Assembly (NCBI GenBank): GCA_032358255.1
Contig: JAULBX010002224.1
Span: 347,729-411,728, forward strand
Origin: Heterotrichella gracilis
Taxonomy: Eukaryota > Sar > Xanthophyceae > Tribonematales > Xanthonemataceae
Reading direction: 5' to 3'
Length of the DNA: 64,000 nt
Shown: one piece after another, positions 1-13,100 of the stretch
Numbering within the stretch: the stretch's first letter is position 1
Layout of the letters: every line of letters starts with the position of its first letter
Made by a program: the position numbers and the translations under genes
The notes under the pieces: generated by a model
Database searches by the model: none
What the model saw: only the letters and a program-made list of their open reading frames with translations
Told to the model about the DNA's origin: nothing

Positions 1-383
1 CTCCCCAGCCCAGTTTGTGGTGGGTGGGCGACCTGGGTCCAGTTTGGGGCGTGGTGACGTGTGATGCTACATAACCTGCAGCTAGCAGCGCACAACAGGG
101 CTGCGAGTAAGCAACACACAAGAAACTTGCAAGTCATGACATCGGACAAAAACCCTCCGAGGGTTTGCACTCCAAAATGGTGATACATGATGTTTTACAG
201 GGTTCTGAACGGGGATGTCATATGCATGCATTTGACGCTAGCTGCTCTCGGAGCCTGAGCTAGCTTTTGCTAAGTCATTTGTTAGTCGCCGCGCAGAGTG
301 GCAACGTATTCTGTTCTGGCGAACTTGTATCAACACCAAGACAAGCACCTTCTCCTTCACATCGTGTGTTAGCTTGCTCAAAG
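1..383. other. Upstream region of fibrillarin gene
   Basis: I see no convincing coding exon here. The stretch runs into the 5' untranslated region and promoter of the fibrillarin gene, whose ATG is at 384. An in-frame extension upstream of that ATG exists, but it reads as non-conserved sequence before the RGG block, so 384 is preferred as the start. Confidence 0.5.
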
Positions 384-2806
384 ATGTTTAGAGGAGGCCG
401 TGGCGGTGACCGCGGTCGGGGCCGTGGCGGCGGTGGTGGGCGGGGTGGATTCCGTGGTGGTGGCCGTGGTGGTGGCCGCGATGGTGGGCGTGGTGGAGGC
501 AGAGGCAGGGGTGGTGGCCGTGGCAGGGGAGGCCCTGGTGGCGCACGAGGCGGCGTCAAGAAGTTTGGAATGGCGGGCGGAGCCAAGGTGGTGGTCGAGC
601 CCCATCGCCACGAGGGCATCTTCATCGCTCGCGGCAAGGAAGACGCGCTCGTCACCAAGAACATGGCGCCAGGTGCGAAGCATACTGTTACAAGCTACCA
701 GGGTGAAGGTGCCGCACCCACGCACCGCGCGTCGTGTGGTTTGGCAGCGTTAGGCCTCGCCAGCACGCATGCATGCATATGCTTAGCTATGCGCCAAGGG
801 TACGGCGGGCTGGCGGCAGGAATCCTTTTTGTACCGTGCGAGACCAGTGTATAGCCTTTTATGGGTGGTGGAATTGTCTGCAGCTAATATTGTTCTTCAA
901 GCAGCCAGGAAGTCACTTTGCTCTGGACATGCCTGGCCGTCAGTACCTTGATCTTCTGCAAAAGGACGTTGCACACGAACTGTTTGGCGTGCAACTTTAC
1001 TGAACCTGCACCTGGTTGTACCGTGAAGCACCGTGCGTGCTTTTGCAAACCTGTGGGCTTGGGGATGTTCGTGGTTCACAGCCCAGCTTGGTATCTAGGG
1101 TAACCCTGCTAGGGGCAGCAAGTCAGTCTGTGGCCACACACTGTTCCCCTGCTGTATCTTTAAAAAGTGCCAGTAACTAGCAGGTGGACGTGACTTACAC
1201 GGTGCTGTTGTCTGTGCAGGGGAGAGTGTGTACGGTGAGAAGAGGGTGAGCGTGGAGGTTGAGGAAGGGGTGAAGACCGAGTACAGGGTGTGGAACCCTT
1301 TCCGTTCCAAGCTGGCAGCTGCAGTGCTGGCTGGAGTGGACAACATCCACATCAAGCCAGGCGCAAAGGTGAGCGCAAGGCTGCTACATATGTTTGTGAA
1401 TCAGGGGCCAGCAGACGACGGTACTATATAGCAGGCTTTGGCACTGAAAGCTTTGTGAGCTGGGTTACACTAGTAGGCGCAGTACCCCGTGTTTCTTCAC
1501 AAGGTATAGCAAACAATACGTACCTACTGCCCAATTGGCGTGAGCGGGGGTAGTAACAGCGGATGAGCAGGAACCATCTCGCGTCCTGCGCTTGTCGCTC
1601 AAATTGTTCTTTGTACTTTACGCCTTGCCCATCTCCACAGCATCTCCACCCTTTCTCTGTCAAACGAATTTCCAATGCCTCCTGTTTTCCCCCTGTGCAG
1701 GTTCTCTACCTGGGTGCTGCCTCAGGAACCTCCGTGTCCCACGTGTCGGACATCGTGGGCCCCACAGGGTCGGTATACGCAGTCGAGTTCTCGCACCGAA
1801 GCGGGCGGGACTTGGTCAACATGGCCAAGAAGCGGCCGAACATCATCCCAATCATCGAGGATGCACGGCACCCACAAAAGTACAGGTGCGTGCTTATCAC
1901 AGGGCGGGGTTGAGGTCATCCCGTGCTTGTGCGCAGTGTGATTGCTTCATCTTACAGTACTTGTCATGTTCCCCCTTGAATGCCCCAGCTACCTCAGTGG
2001 GACGGTTTGATGGACATTTGTTGCCTGACTAACAGTACGTGCCAAGCTAATGCTGCACAGTGATACGGCAACAGATCATTTTTCAACAGACTACCCACTT
2101 TCCACCCTCTTTTCCACAGGATGCTGGTACCCATGGTGGACGTGGTGTTTGCGGATGTGGCACAGCCCGACCAGGCACGTATCGTGGGCATCAACTCGCA
2201 GTACTTCTTGAAGAACGGCGGCAACTTCGTCATCTCCATCAAGGCCTCGTGTATTGACTCCACCGCCCCCCCCGAGGCTGTGTTTGCCAGGGAGGTCAAG
2301 AAGCTGCAGGAGCTGCTGCTCAAGCCCAAGGAGCAGGTGAGGAAACACTTTGAACTGGTCCAGGGTCCTGGCAGACCAGGGGAGTTGAGTAGCTATGTGC
2401 GATGGAATAGTTGCCAGCTGGCTTGCTCTGCTTCACATTTTCCCAATGGGGAAAGGCTGCGTTGCTTGTGTGTGTAGCGGTGAGTGAGACCTTGCTGAGT
2501 GCTAGGCATGCTCTGTACAAAAGCGGTGGTATGAGAACGCATATAGTTATGGGTTAAACGTGCATTCGGTCTGACTATGGCTGCTGGGTTTAGCGTTGGT
2601 GCTCTGATCCAACAACTTTGTCCCTTTGCATGATACTTGTGTCGCCATATGCACACTCCACTATCACCTATCACCACTCCACTCATCTCCATTCAACTCC
2701 ATCCACTTACCCTTTAACCTCTCCACAGGTGACGCTTGAGCCGTACGAGCGCGACCACGCAGTGGTGGTGGGGGTATACAGGGCGCCTGCCAAGGCCAAG
2801 AAGTAG
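384..2806 (+). CDS. FBL: Fibrillarin, box C/D snoRNP 2'-O-methyltransferase
   Basis: This encodes the methyltransferase of box C/D snoRNPs, which 2'-O-methylates pre-rRNA in the nucleolus using S-adenosylmethionine. Exons are 384-672, 1220-1368, 1701-1885, 2120-2336 and 2729-2806, giving 305 residues; the family is usually about 300-330. Residues 1 to about 60 form a Gly/Arg-rich (RGG) domain. It is followed by the conserved run around [23 protein letters not shown] and the SVYGEKR segment. The SAM-binding motif I ([20 protein letters not shown]) begins at residue 147. Further conserved segments are [11 protein letters not shown] and the C-terminal end around [13 protein letters not shown]. 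All introns are GT-AG. The start at 384 is the first ATG directly before the RGG block. Identity is very secure; the splice sites fit the phases exactly. Confidence 0.97.
768..775 (+). promoter_or_regulatory. CATGCATG (RY-like / GCAUG) motif in fibrillarin intron 1
   Basis: The octamer CATGCATG lies in intron 1. It is one of at least six exact copies in introns and upstream regions of this window (also 4036, 18374, 33866, 48427 and 62779). Plant ABI3/FUS3/LEC2 B3 proteins bind CATGCA(TG). As RNA, (U)GCAUG is the RBFOX splicing motif. Function here is not shown. Confidence 0.3.
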
Positions 2807-3797
2807 GGGAACCCTAGGGTAGGGTTTTACAGCAGCAAACAGCACGTCAGGGAGATTGCTGGCAGGGGCGATGGATTGACACCTTCCATTGACATGACTA
2901 CTACAGTGCAGTAAATGGAAGATACTAAGGCTGCGAGCCATCTGTTCAGGGCCTTGTGGGAGTTTTTTTTCTTGGCCTGCAGCAAGCTTTGCCAGGGCGT
3001 TGCAGACAGCATCAGCAGTAGAGCAGCCAGTACCAGCAGTATGGATGTCTGCACTGGCAAACATCCAGTAGGATTACACGAGTGCGACACTGTCACTCAG
3101 AAACGTCACTCGCTTGGATACTTGCAGCCTGTTTTTTGGCAGTGCTAAGGCCGAAGCTTACTTGGAGTTTATGTGGCGCTTATGGAATGAGCCAGAACTG
3201 CTTAATGAGCCGGCGGATATGCACCTTGCTTATGAGTGTATGGAGCAGCTGGTACACACTCGCGTGCGTGCGCCTAGCTCTGCTCAGCATTGCAAAACAC
3301 GCACTTTTTCTCGTTTCACCCGAGTCCCTTGGTTGGTAGGGACTGTGTGATTGCAGTTGCTGCACACATGATTTGATCCACAGATTCTTTGTTCGGGTTT
3401 GCAACCACCCTTGTCCATTAAACTGTTTAGCTTTTGAGGGGCATAACGATTGAGTGCCCAGCGGTGTCAGCATGAGCGCTAGCCGGCTGTGCACAAAAGC
3501 CGACACACCAATCTGTAATATTCGATCATTCAGTGCCACTCGGTGAGGCGCTGTTTAGCTGGAGCCCGGCCCCCCCAAGCTGTTTGACAGCTTTAGTACA
3601 ATTTTCTGATGAAACAAAGCAACTGCTTGACAAGTGTGTTGCAATTCAGTAATGACAGTGTACCACTGAGTTGGCACACGAAGAGCTGTCAGCTGCTAAC
3701 TCCTTTTCTAGTAGTGATGGGCCATTGACACCTTGATGAGATTTAGGCTTGGGAGGTGCATACATCAAAAGAAGAAAAAATCCAATTACAACCATAG

Positions 3798-3816
3798 GCC
3801 TAACCCTAACCCTAAT
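3798..3816. repeat. Short interstitial telomere-like repeat (CCCTAA)n
   Basis: About three tandem CCCTAA units are visible directly in the sequence. The unit resembles the TTAGGG/TTTAGGG family; other blocks in the window (7110-7141, 16331-16378) carry TTTAGGG. It lies between flanking copies of a short A-rich sequence ending ATCCAATT, which could mark an insertion. Confidence 0.6.
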
Positions 3817-4035
3817 GTAGGGTCTCTGCGATAAAAAGAAATAATCCAATTGATTTGACCAGCAACATCATGTTGCAACAGTCAACGCAACGGTGAAGGG
3901 GGAACGCCTGGGTTGTTAAGTTCGAAAGTCCCACGTTGAAGCAGCTATAGCTGCAGCACGCATAACGGCGAGTGGGCACACCTCACCGCACAGTGGCTTT
4001 GCGTTTTGCACCAAGGTTTTCGTGTTTGCGCTTAG

Positions 4036-4043
4036 CATGCATG
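4036..4043 (+). promoter_or_regulatory. RY-like CATGCATG element upstream of LRR/B3 gene
   Basis: An exact CATGCATG lies about 146 bases before the start codon at 4189. In land plants this palindrome is the binding site of ABI3/FUS3/LEC2/VAL-type B3 domains. Because the downstream gene encodes a B3-like domain, self-regulation is conceivable, but that is inference only. Confidence 0.3.
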
Positions 4044-4188
4044 CATATGCGATTCACGAGACCTGCCTTGCTTCATCCCCTTAGGTACCAAGCTCGTGTG
4101 CACATGGAACTTGTCTGCTAGTTATCTCTTGATAGAAGCGCCCTGTAGGCGGCCTCACTCAATACACGCGTGTGTACCACGTTTGGCA

Positions 4189-7100
4189 ATGGCTCTGGGC
4201 AGTGATTGCGAGGAGGACGGGAGTGGCTTCAGGTACGTCCTGTGGCCAGCCCTGGTTATCATAAAAAATTTACCTGTTACGATTTCTTTCATCACCGCCT
4301 GTTGTCGTGTGGAACTGCGCTGTGGCCCTGTGCTGCACCCATGTGCCGCTGCCCACTAACATTGCCCCCCCTACTTGAACTGACACCCTTGCTTCAGCAA
4401 CTAACCACTTGTGTATCAAAAATGTACGTTGACAGTATTCGCCTTTGACAGGATGCAGGGCGGACCGAGTGGCAACCAGCTATTGGTGCACTTATTTGAA
4501 AAGGCGTGCGACCTGCAGGCTCTTGTGCAGCAACTACCTTACCTCAAGGACTGCCCCTTAGCGCTGGTTGCCAGCCCAACCAATCAAGGTGGGCTGGTCT
4601 GCAAGTGTATGTGCATGAGCTGCTGTTGACGCCTTGCCACTAACGCAACGCTGGTGTGCTGCAGGAACCTTGTGCTGGGAAGTACAGGCCGTTGGTGGCA
4701 GCCAAAACGTCTCGCAGGCGCTGCTAATGTCTACTTTTGCGCAACGGTATGACAATGGCGTCTGTGTGCATCACTTGACCAGCACTGTGAGCAGGTTTTT
4801 GGCCTGTCAACATCCGCCAATCGTAATCGCCATGGGTGCAAATTCATTTGTTTTTGCAGGCAAAATGGCTATGCACACGTTCTACCCATAGAGACCTTAA
4901 AGGTCAACGGGGGAGAGGTAAGCAAATCGCCTGTGCTCTCTCTTGCATATTCCCTTCTGCTTCTGCCTTATTTCTGGTGCAAATGATACTCATGGCTGCT
5001 AATGGTGTACATCTGACTTTGCCCTGCTATGGACCAGGTGGACAGTGGAGTGTTTCCGAGGCTTCATCGCTGCTACCGCTGTACCAATGACATATTCAGC
5101 ATGCTGAGCTTGAGTAAACTTCAGAACCTGAGTTTCAGGGGCGCATCCTTGCCATACCGTACGCGCCTTCCATGTGGTCCCATCTCACCATCAGGCAGCA
5201 AAGGCCATGCTGTCCAGCATCTGCAAGTGAAGGCTGTGACACAATGCATTGTAGGGCAGGAGTTGCATCCCACTGGCCATTGACAAGTTGTTTGTGTGTG
5301 CAGTGGAGATGCTCCAGTGGCTATGGCTGTTGGGCCCTCTGGGCAATCTCCAACGATTGCAGGTCGCTAACATCACAGACACAACCCAAGGTATGGTACA
5401 TACCAAATTGGGGCAAACCCCTTGCAATTGCACGTTCCTTCTGCACGGCTGGTTAGAATATAAACAGACACTAGCCAAGGTACACAGGAAACTGTGGCAA
5501 TTGCAGGCGCACTTTCCTTCTGCGTGGCTCCTAGTGGGTTGCTCGATTGTCGGATCGGCGGTAAGGGTAAATCGCTCGGCCCCAAAGGACTTAAGACGTT
5601 GTTTGATGTCCAGGAGAGGACGATGTCTGGGAGAGGGCGAGATATTGGACTTCGATCATGTCGTCTGCACCTTTACGCCTGCTATCAATCCATGACTGCG
5701 GTAGGTGCCATTACTACATGCAGCACAGCTGGCAAGAGCTACACGACTGCAATGTCAATGCTGGCACCCACTGTCCACATGCTTGCAGTTGAATCCATGA
5801 ACCAGACATGTTTGCAACCTGCCTCCATATTGCTGTTTGGCAGCCATGTGCATGGGAGAACTGTCATCACAATTGGACCGTTGCCTGCATGCAACTGTGT
5901 GCATTTGGGGCAAGGGTAAGTGGGGTAATGAGGTAATATTGTTGTACAGGATGTACAATGGAAGAGCTGGCGGTGATCCTCGAGACGCTGAAAAGGACAT
6001 GCAGTACCACGATAGAGTGCCTGGAGCTGGGTGGGGCATGCTGGCCTGATGTTGATCTGGTCAGCGTGCTGCAGTGCCTGCCAGAGCTGGAGGTAGGCTG
6101 GGCCAACATAGACACTGCACACACCATTGCATTGGTTTGTGCGCTGTTGCTGCATAGACGGTTTTTTGTTGTTGTTGTTGTGGTTCCTTGCAATCCGCCA
6201 ACACAGCCATGCAAGCGGTCTTACCTGTGCGTCGCCAAGCAGTGATAACAAACTCTTTTAATATGGAAGGGTGACGACTTGGGCACAAGCGGTGTGAGGC
6301 ACGGCGTTTGACTGACTCTGGCTACCAGTGAAAAATGTGTCCTTTGCAGGAGACTACCCTGTATGGGCTGGATGAGAATCAGAAGGAGGCCCTGTGCAAC
6401 TGGTGGTATGGTCCGGGTCACTGCATGGAATCCAGGGCTGATGGTGAACCACTGGTGCTCTCCAAATGGCCAGAGTGAGTATTCATCCCACTGCATGCCC
6501 TGTGGCAGACATGGCAACCCCTCAACTGACTTCTAGCAGCAGTGTCCATGCATCATGCACTTTGACCATACCTGGCTGCAATGTTGCCTACGTGACTTGA
6601 GTGGTCACCATGCTTGGTAATGATCTTGGAACATGCCGCTTGCAGGAACATGGTTACATTGGTGGGAGCCTGGTGACATTCCTGCACTCTGTGTGTGTTA
6701 TCATCTAGGTGTCTCTCATGACTTGTTGTTGGGTTTAAATGTTGCCCTTGTGTGGTTTGTACTGCAGTGGCACAGATTGCCCAGCCAAGGTGTTCGATGT
6801 TGGTGGGTACCAGCTGCCCCCATCGCTACCATCATCCCCACAACCACCCATTCAAGACCCTGAAACGGTATGCTTTGTTTGCGCATGGGTTGTGTGCTCA
6901 TTCGCTTGCAGTTTCGATACCAATAGCAATGCTATCAGCGTAGCACAGTTGAATGATAAATGATTCACAGAGTCTGAGACGCAGGCTGTGAATGCTGTTT
7001 CTAGTGGCCCTGTTGGCTGCATGTGCAGTGCCATGCTGCAGTATTCTGATGCTGCACCTTGTACGTGGCTTACATGTGCAGCAGGGCACTGCAGCTGTGT

Positions 7101-10100
7101 GCCATGAGACCCTGTTTAGGGTTACGGGTTTAGGGATTAGGCTGCCATGGGACGCCTGGTGCTGTATCTTGTGCCACCCTGTGTGTACATTGCTGATGCC
7201 ATTGCATGCTAGGGCTGGGCTGTGCAGGTGTGCCCCTTCCCTCTTGCAGCGTTCCCCTGTGTGCAGGGTTCGACTCCAACAGAAACAATGGGTAACACCA
7301 GCCAACCTGCACTATACGGTGTGGCTGACAGACCGGCACCACCCCAACACAGGGGCACGGGTGCGCAGGGTGTGGGCGGTGTGCCTGTGTATCCAGTCTT
7401 TGGCCACCGCAGACCACGAGGCTCATCTGGGGATGGTACACGCAATGCGCCAGCACGACCCAGGACTGCTTCCCCCAGGGCCATGGATGAAGAGGATGGC
7501 GATTTCCAGCAGTGAGTGCCTTTGAGGAGCACCTGGGTATTTTTTCCATAGATGCATTGAGGTGCACTTGTACGTGAGATGACAGGCAATCGCGTATGGC
7601 AAAGCTGCGGGAATTGAGTACATGGCGCGATATGTGGATGGTAAAAGCTGCGTGGGCGGTGTACATGGCGCGATCAATGTATGATCTAGGTCCATCCAAT
7701 GCAGTGATCATACTCAGTGGCTCATGATAACCTACACCGGTGAACCACCCCCGCTGGATGGGTGCTCATCGTGATTGTATGTGTGCAGTAGCGAGCCAGC
7801 CTTGAGGCCACGGGCGCCGGGCGTTGCCAAGCGGGCGCGCGGTGATGGGTCTTCACATCAAGGGGGCCAGGGGTCTTGTCCTACCGCTCGTGGGAGCAGC
7901 GGCACTGGCATCATGGTAGGGACAGCACATGGCACCTGACGTACACGTAATAGAATAAACTATGTAAATAAATAAATGACGGTGACAGTGGGCAGTGGAT
8001 TGTTGTACACTCACGGGCACAGATTGCTACTGGAGTCAGGCTCGGTTGCCCTGTTGTTTTGCTACGCATTGCCGTTGAAGCTTACAATTGGCGCGGTGTA
8101 ATACAAGGACTGGGCAACCACATGCGCTTAGCCAAGAGCATTCCACGTCATTGCCACACTTGGTCTATTCATCGTGCTGCTGCTGTGGGTGCAGGGCAAT
8201 CAGCCCCAGGGTGAGAGCTCTTTGGTGGGCAGGCCTTCGCACAAGCGCGTGGCTACTGGCAGCCTTCAGCTGCAACAAGGTGGAGTCACAGATGAGGACA
8301 TTGGATATCGGTACGCAAGTAGCACCATGCGATGATTGGCTAGGCTCGTGTAGCAATTGCAAGGGACGGATGGTTTGCACAGCATGGCTGGGTGTTCCTT
8401 GCTTGCCAAGGTTTTTGCATTTGGGGGGCATGAACCCCTGCATCACAATGGTGATAACCCCTGTCAGCACCTGCTGCTGGACTGTGGAAGACTGCACCAC
8501 TTATTTCTGTGTATTTCCAGGGTTATCTGCACTGGATCCCCGGTGCGGGGCCATCCCGGGGATGACATGGGCACACCACCAATCCACGAAGATCTGGATG
8601 GGGATGATCCACTTGTAGTCCCCGATGGAGCGTCACCTGGAGCTCTGGCAAGGGCCCTGGGTGAGCATCCAGATGAGCTATCAACTGAGGATGCTCTACT
8701 TGAGATAGAAATAGCCAAATTCCGGAAAGCAAACAGCTGCGAGCCCGATGTAGCCACAATCAAGAAAATGAAGGAAATCATCAGCCTTGAAGAACGCTGG
8801 CCCAAACAGTACGTCTCCTACTCAGCTAATGACCCTGGTCTGTATCCTGTCAGCCTAGGGGTTGTGCATTAACCCCCATGCTGCCAGTGCTTTATCGCCA
8901 CGCCTTCTTTGCCGAGACCGTGTGGGTTTGCAGCCAATAGCATGTACAGTACCCACCGGACAGATGGCTGTGCTGCCAGTGCCGGTGCCCTATTCTTTAC
9001 CTCCTACCGCTCATGCTCATCATGGCGATGCATGTTGCCAGACCATGCTCCCACACCTGCTCATGTCCCGCAGGGCATACCGCATCACCTTACTGGAACA
9101 GGAGGCAGCAGCACAATCTGGGCCTCCTGCGGACAATGCCGTACAGCGTGCTCTGCGTATATTGCAGGAGAAACGAGCAGCGAAGGGAAAGCATGCGGCT
9201 GTGCAGCAGTCGCAGCCTACACAACCGCTGCTGCCGGATGGCACAGTCCGTAACTCGCGTGGAGTGGGGCGTGCTGGGGGTGGAAGCGGTGGAGGAAGGT
9301 ATTTTCTAGAAGAAGCTGGAGTCCAGCAAGTTAGGGGGGAGAATTACGCTTCCAGCAGCAGCAAGGAAGAGGAGGAGGGAAACGAGGAGGAGGGCAATGC
9401 AGAGGAGCAACTGCATGAGCACAGTCAGCAACCCATGGGGCAAGGCAGCCAGGGCCATGATGGAGACAACGGCAGTGACAGCAGCAGCGGCAGTGAATCA
9501 GAGCCGGCGACTTCAGGAAGCGGTTCTGAGGGTGACGATAGTGGGGATGGCGAGGGTGGGGGGCCTGGGCTGCAGGGCAGTGACAGCAGCAGGGAGCGGC
9601 GCCGCAGGGATTTCACTGAGGGGGGTCAATTGCATGCTCCGGAGTTTGGGGAGGCGGTTGGCAATGTGGAGGGGCGTGCTGGGAGGAGAGGGTCTGCTGG
9701 TAAGCCTGGCATGGAAGAGCTTACGCGTTTGATATAAACATATGCCTATAACACCCAATGCCTGTTTCACCCATCAATGTGACCCTATTGGTCATCGGCA
9801 TTATGAACCAGCACCTGCCTCTGCCAGTGCTGAGCCACCAGGCATTGCGTTTGGTTCAAGGCACTGAAACCCCATTCTCATGCAAGCTCTGTCCTGGGAT
9901 GTGGCATAAGTGTCTTGCTTTGTTGCTGTGCAGATCGGGCTGCTGCACTTGAGCACCCTGACAACCGCTTTTCTCATTACAAGGAGCTGGCAGTGGGGAG
10001 GGAATATGCCAAGCGCCTGGATTATGAAAAATGGCAGGAGCACTTGAATGCTACAGCGGTAAGACCAGGTCATGGGTGAGATGATGATAAAAATATCAGT

Positions 10101-13100
10101 GATCGCAAACATTGTGTTAGGACCTATTTGGTTACTATAACCTCTGGCTGTGTTATCGGACCAGCGCTTGCTAGGTTTGCGCCACTTCTCAGAAATGAAT
10201 CATAATCTTGGTCTTTATTTGTGCGGCCATCCCATTTGTAGTATAAGACTTAAAGCACCAAAAGTGGATTTTAAGGTGGGCGGTGACTGGACGACATGAA
10301 CAGGCAGATCGGGTCTTTAGAGACTTTTCAAGGCTGTTGGACATGTCAGGTGTGCACTGTGAATGTCAAAGCACGCTCATTGGTGAACGTCTGCCAATGC
10401 AAAATTTCAACAACATTGTCAACGTTGAAGAATCAACCCCCTGAAAATGTTTAGTTATATGATCAAGGGGTATATAGAAAGAGATCTCTTTCTATATACC
10501 CCTTGATATGATCATGGCATTTTAAGGGGTAAAGTTTTAGCGCCGGTACGGTAGTAAAGTTTGTAAATCAGATGACAACTATTGTGTTAGGACCTAGATG
10601 AATATTATAACCTGTAGCTCTATTGGAAGCAACAAAATGAAGCATTAATTCTGTGCGCATATGCTCTGTGTTTTGTAGGGTGGTGACAGCCATCGCCACG
10701 TGCATCTACTGAGGCTGCTGTGGATGCTTGCAGGAAAGCGCCGAAGCGATCCTGCCAGGCTTGACCCACAGCGAATGGCCCGAGCAGGGTAAAGAAGACA
10801 GGAGCGTGGCAGATGTTGTGTTTACTGATGAGTCAGGGCGTCCCTATCGCATGAAGTACAAATGCTATGGCTCTGGCGGTTGCTACAGGGTGTCGGGACT
10901 TAACTGGGGCCGGTTGGTGCAGGACAATGGGGTGGAGGTAAGGGACATGGACTTACTTGTGCACTGCTGCCGACAGACCCAAAAGATTACGAGGAACTGC
11001 AAAATTGTGTAAACATCTCCTATGAGAGGTAGTGGAAGCGTAGCGATCAGGAAACTGTCATGCCATTGGTGTGTGCCTTGATCATGCGCTGAAAACCCTG
11101 CTCCCTTGGGTCACTAAGGTCCCCTTGCCCCTTGAAATGGCATGTGCCAGAGCATGGTTGATTCAGCAATGCCTCCCCCCCTGCAGCGAGGAGATGTTGT
11201 GTACCTGACGCACACGCACTGCGCCGTCCACGGGGACGGCATTGACTACCACTACAATGTGCGCATTGGGCCAGCCAATGTGGATGGGCAGGGTGCTGAT
11301 GTGGATGACCTGTCTTTGGGCAGCGACGAGGGGAGCGGCGATGATGAGGGTCCCTCCCCTATTGCGCCAGGTGCCACCCCCCTTGACGGGGAGGACAGGG
11401 GAGGGGATGATGACGATGATGATGATTTCACCCCTCAGCCTGGCAGCGGGAATGGGATCCGGCGGGCAAGGGCCCGCAAGGCAACCCAGGTGATTGACTC
11501 TGAGGACCAGGGGTGGGATGCCGGGGATGAAGAGGGCGGGGGTGGAGATGTGGCTGCGCACGCCGCTGCAGTGGGCAGCCAGGGCCGTGTGTGTGATGGT
11601 GGCAGTCATCAGCATCAGCAGTTGATGGGCGGGCATGTGAGCTGGGATGAGCTTTTGGAGCAGGAGGGCAGCCAGGGGAGGGGCACAGCACCTGCTGGGG
11701 GTGGCAATGGTGATGGCGGGGGATCGGTGCCAGCCCTTCTGGAAGGCCATGAATCCCCACCACTACAGCACCCGCCAGCCGCCCTGCCCAGCCCAGTGGC
11801 AGGGGCAGACCAGCCAATGGAATCACCCGAACAGCCTGGTGGACCCAGGGAGGGCAGTGATGCTGCGCCAGGTGGCAGTGCGCCAGCAGCTGCAGGGTGG
11901 GGCGATGGGGATGCCCTGTCACGCCAGCAGGGCGCTGCACCTGCAAGGCATGGTGCCACTGCGGAGCTGAGGAGACTGCAGGCCTTTTCATTTGACCGGT
12001 AAGTGCACATTGCGCCCTGGCATTTTGTGTTGACATTGGCCGGAGCATGCCTCATCCCTGGATATTAATCACTGCCTCCGATGTTGCAAATTGGTCCATC
12101 GTTGGAATGTCCACTGCAGAAGCCAGGGATATGTTTACTGCTGGAATGCCAACAATATCAAATTTGCTATGTGCAGGCGTGTGGGCAAGTACGCCCCTAA
12201 CCCAGTCCACTACGGCCATGTAACAGGCAAGCGCAAGCGCAAGCTCAATGTGCGCTTTTCACCCAGCAGACACAGCCCCGCCCCTGGATGCACAGATGGT
12301 GTCTGGGAGCGGCATGACCAGGTACACAGACATTGATAAAAACAAACATTTAAACGAATAATTTACGCGCAACACTCATCACATGAGTCATCAGGAGGTA
12401 CACATTGTTGTGCAGCGCAGTTTGCGCTGCGCCCTGTATACGACGTCCATTTGCTAGATTCTATTTTTATTCCGATATTTGCAATCTGCGTTATGGATTC
12501 GCTATGAAAATACATGGTATCTTTTGTATATTACCTTTCATATTGGTACATGGTATCTTTTATATCCGTGGCGACTGTACCCACATTTCTGTCATATGGC
12601 CCCTGGCAACAGGACTTGCAACAAATTGCCTGCCATGCATCGCCCTGTTCCATCCTTTTCTTTCCCACTGCAGCTGCTTGTGCCCAATCAGGCGGAAGCA
12701 GGTGCCAGCAGCAGCGCCAGGAGGACCCCCCCTGTGCCCAGCCCCCAGCAGGAGGAATCAGATGACGAAGACAACCTCACAATTGGACAGCTGGCAGCCA
12801 AGCGGGCCAGGGCGGAAGCGCAGCGGGAAGGCCAACCCATGCCGCTCAGGGTGCCGCATGCACCACCAGTTGCTGCAAGAGCAGCTTCAGGGGTGGCAGA
12901 GGCAGCGCTGCCAGGTGGGGATGATGTGGGCAGACCTCCTGCGCCCGCAGCTGCTGCGGCGGCCCCTGCGGCATCATCGCCAATTGCGGTGGTGGGGACA
13001 CCAGCATCTCTACCAGCGCCAGGTGGCGTGGCGTCTGGAGACCAGGTGGCGCCCCCCTTGCAGGCAGCAGCGGCGCACAGTGGTTCCCCTGCACAGGGTG

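Larger units (their letters stand above)
2807..4188. other. Intergenic region with telomere-like repeat block
   Basis: No supported exon was found between fibrillarin and the LRR/B3 gene. Around 3798-3816 there are three consecutive CCTAA(C) units, telomere-like on this strand. They are flanked on both sides by an imperfect A-rich direct repeat ending in ATCCAATT (near 3780 and 3848). An RY-like CATGCATG motif sits at 4036, about 150 bases upstream of the next ATG. Confidence 0.5.

Noticed and set aside
275-664. Long minus-strand Pro/Arg-rich open frame opposite the fibrillarin start
   Set aside because: It is the antisense shadow of the RGG codons (GGN/CGN read backwards) and has no independent support.
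5177-5283. Continuation of LRR/B3 exon 5 to the stop at 5283
   Set aside because: A donor at 5159 (C/GTACGC) joins exon 6 in the frame that keeps the LRR pattern; the longer reading breaks it.
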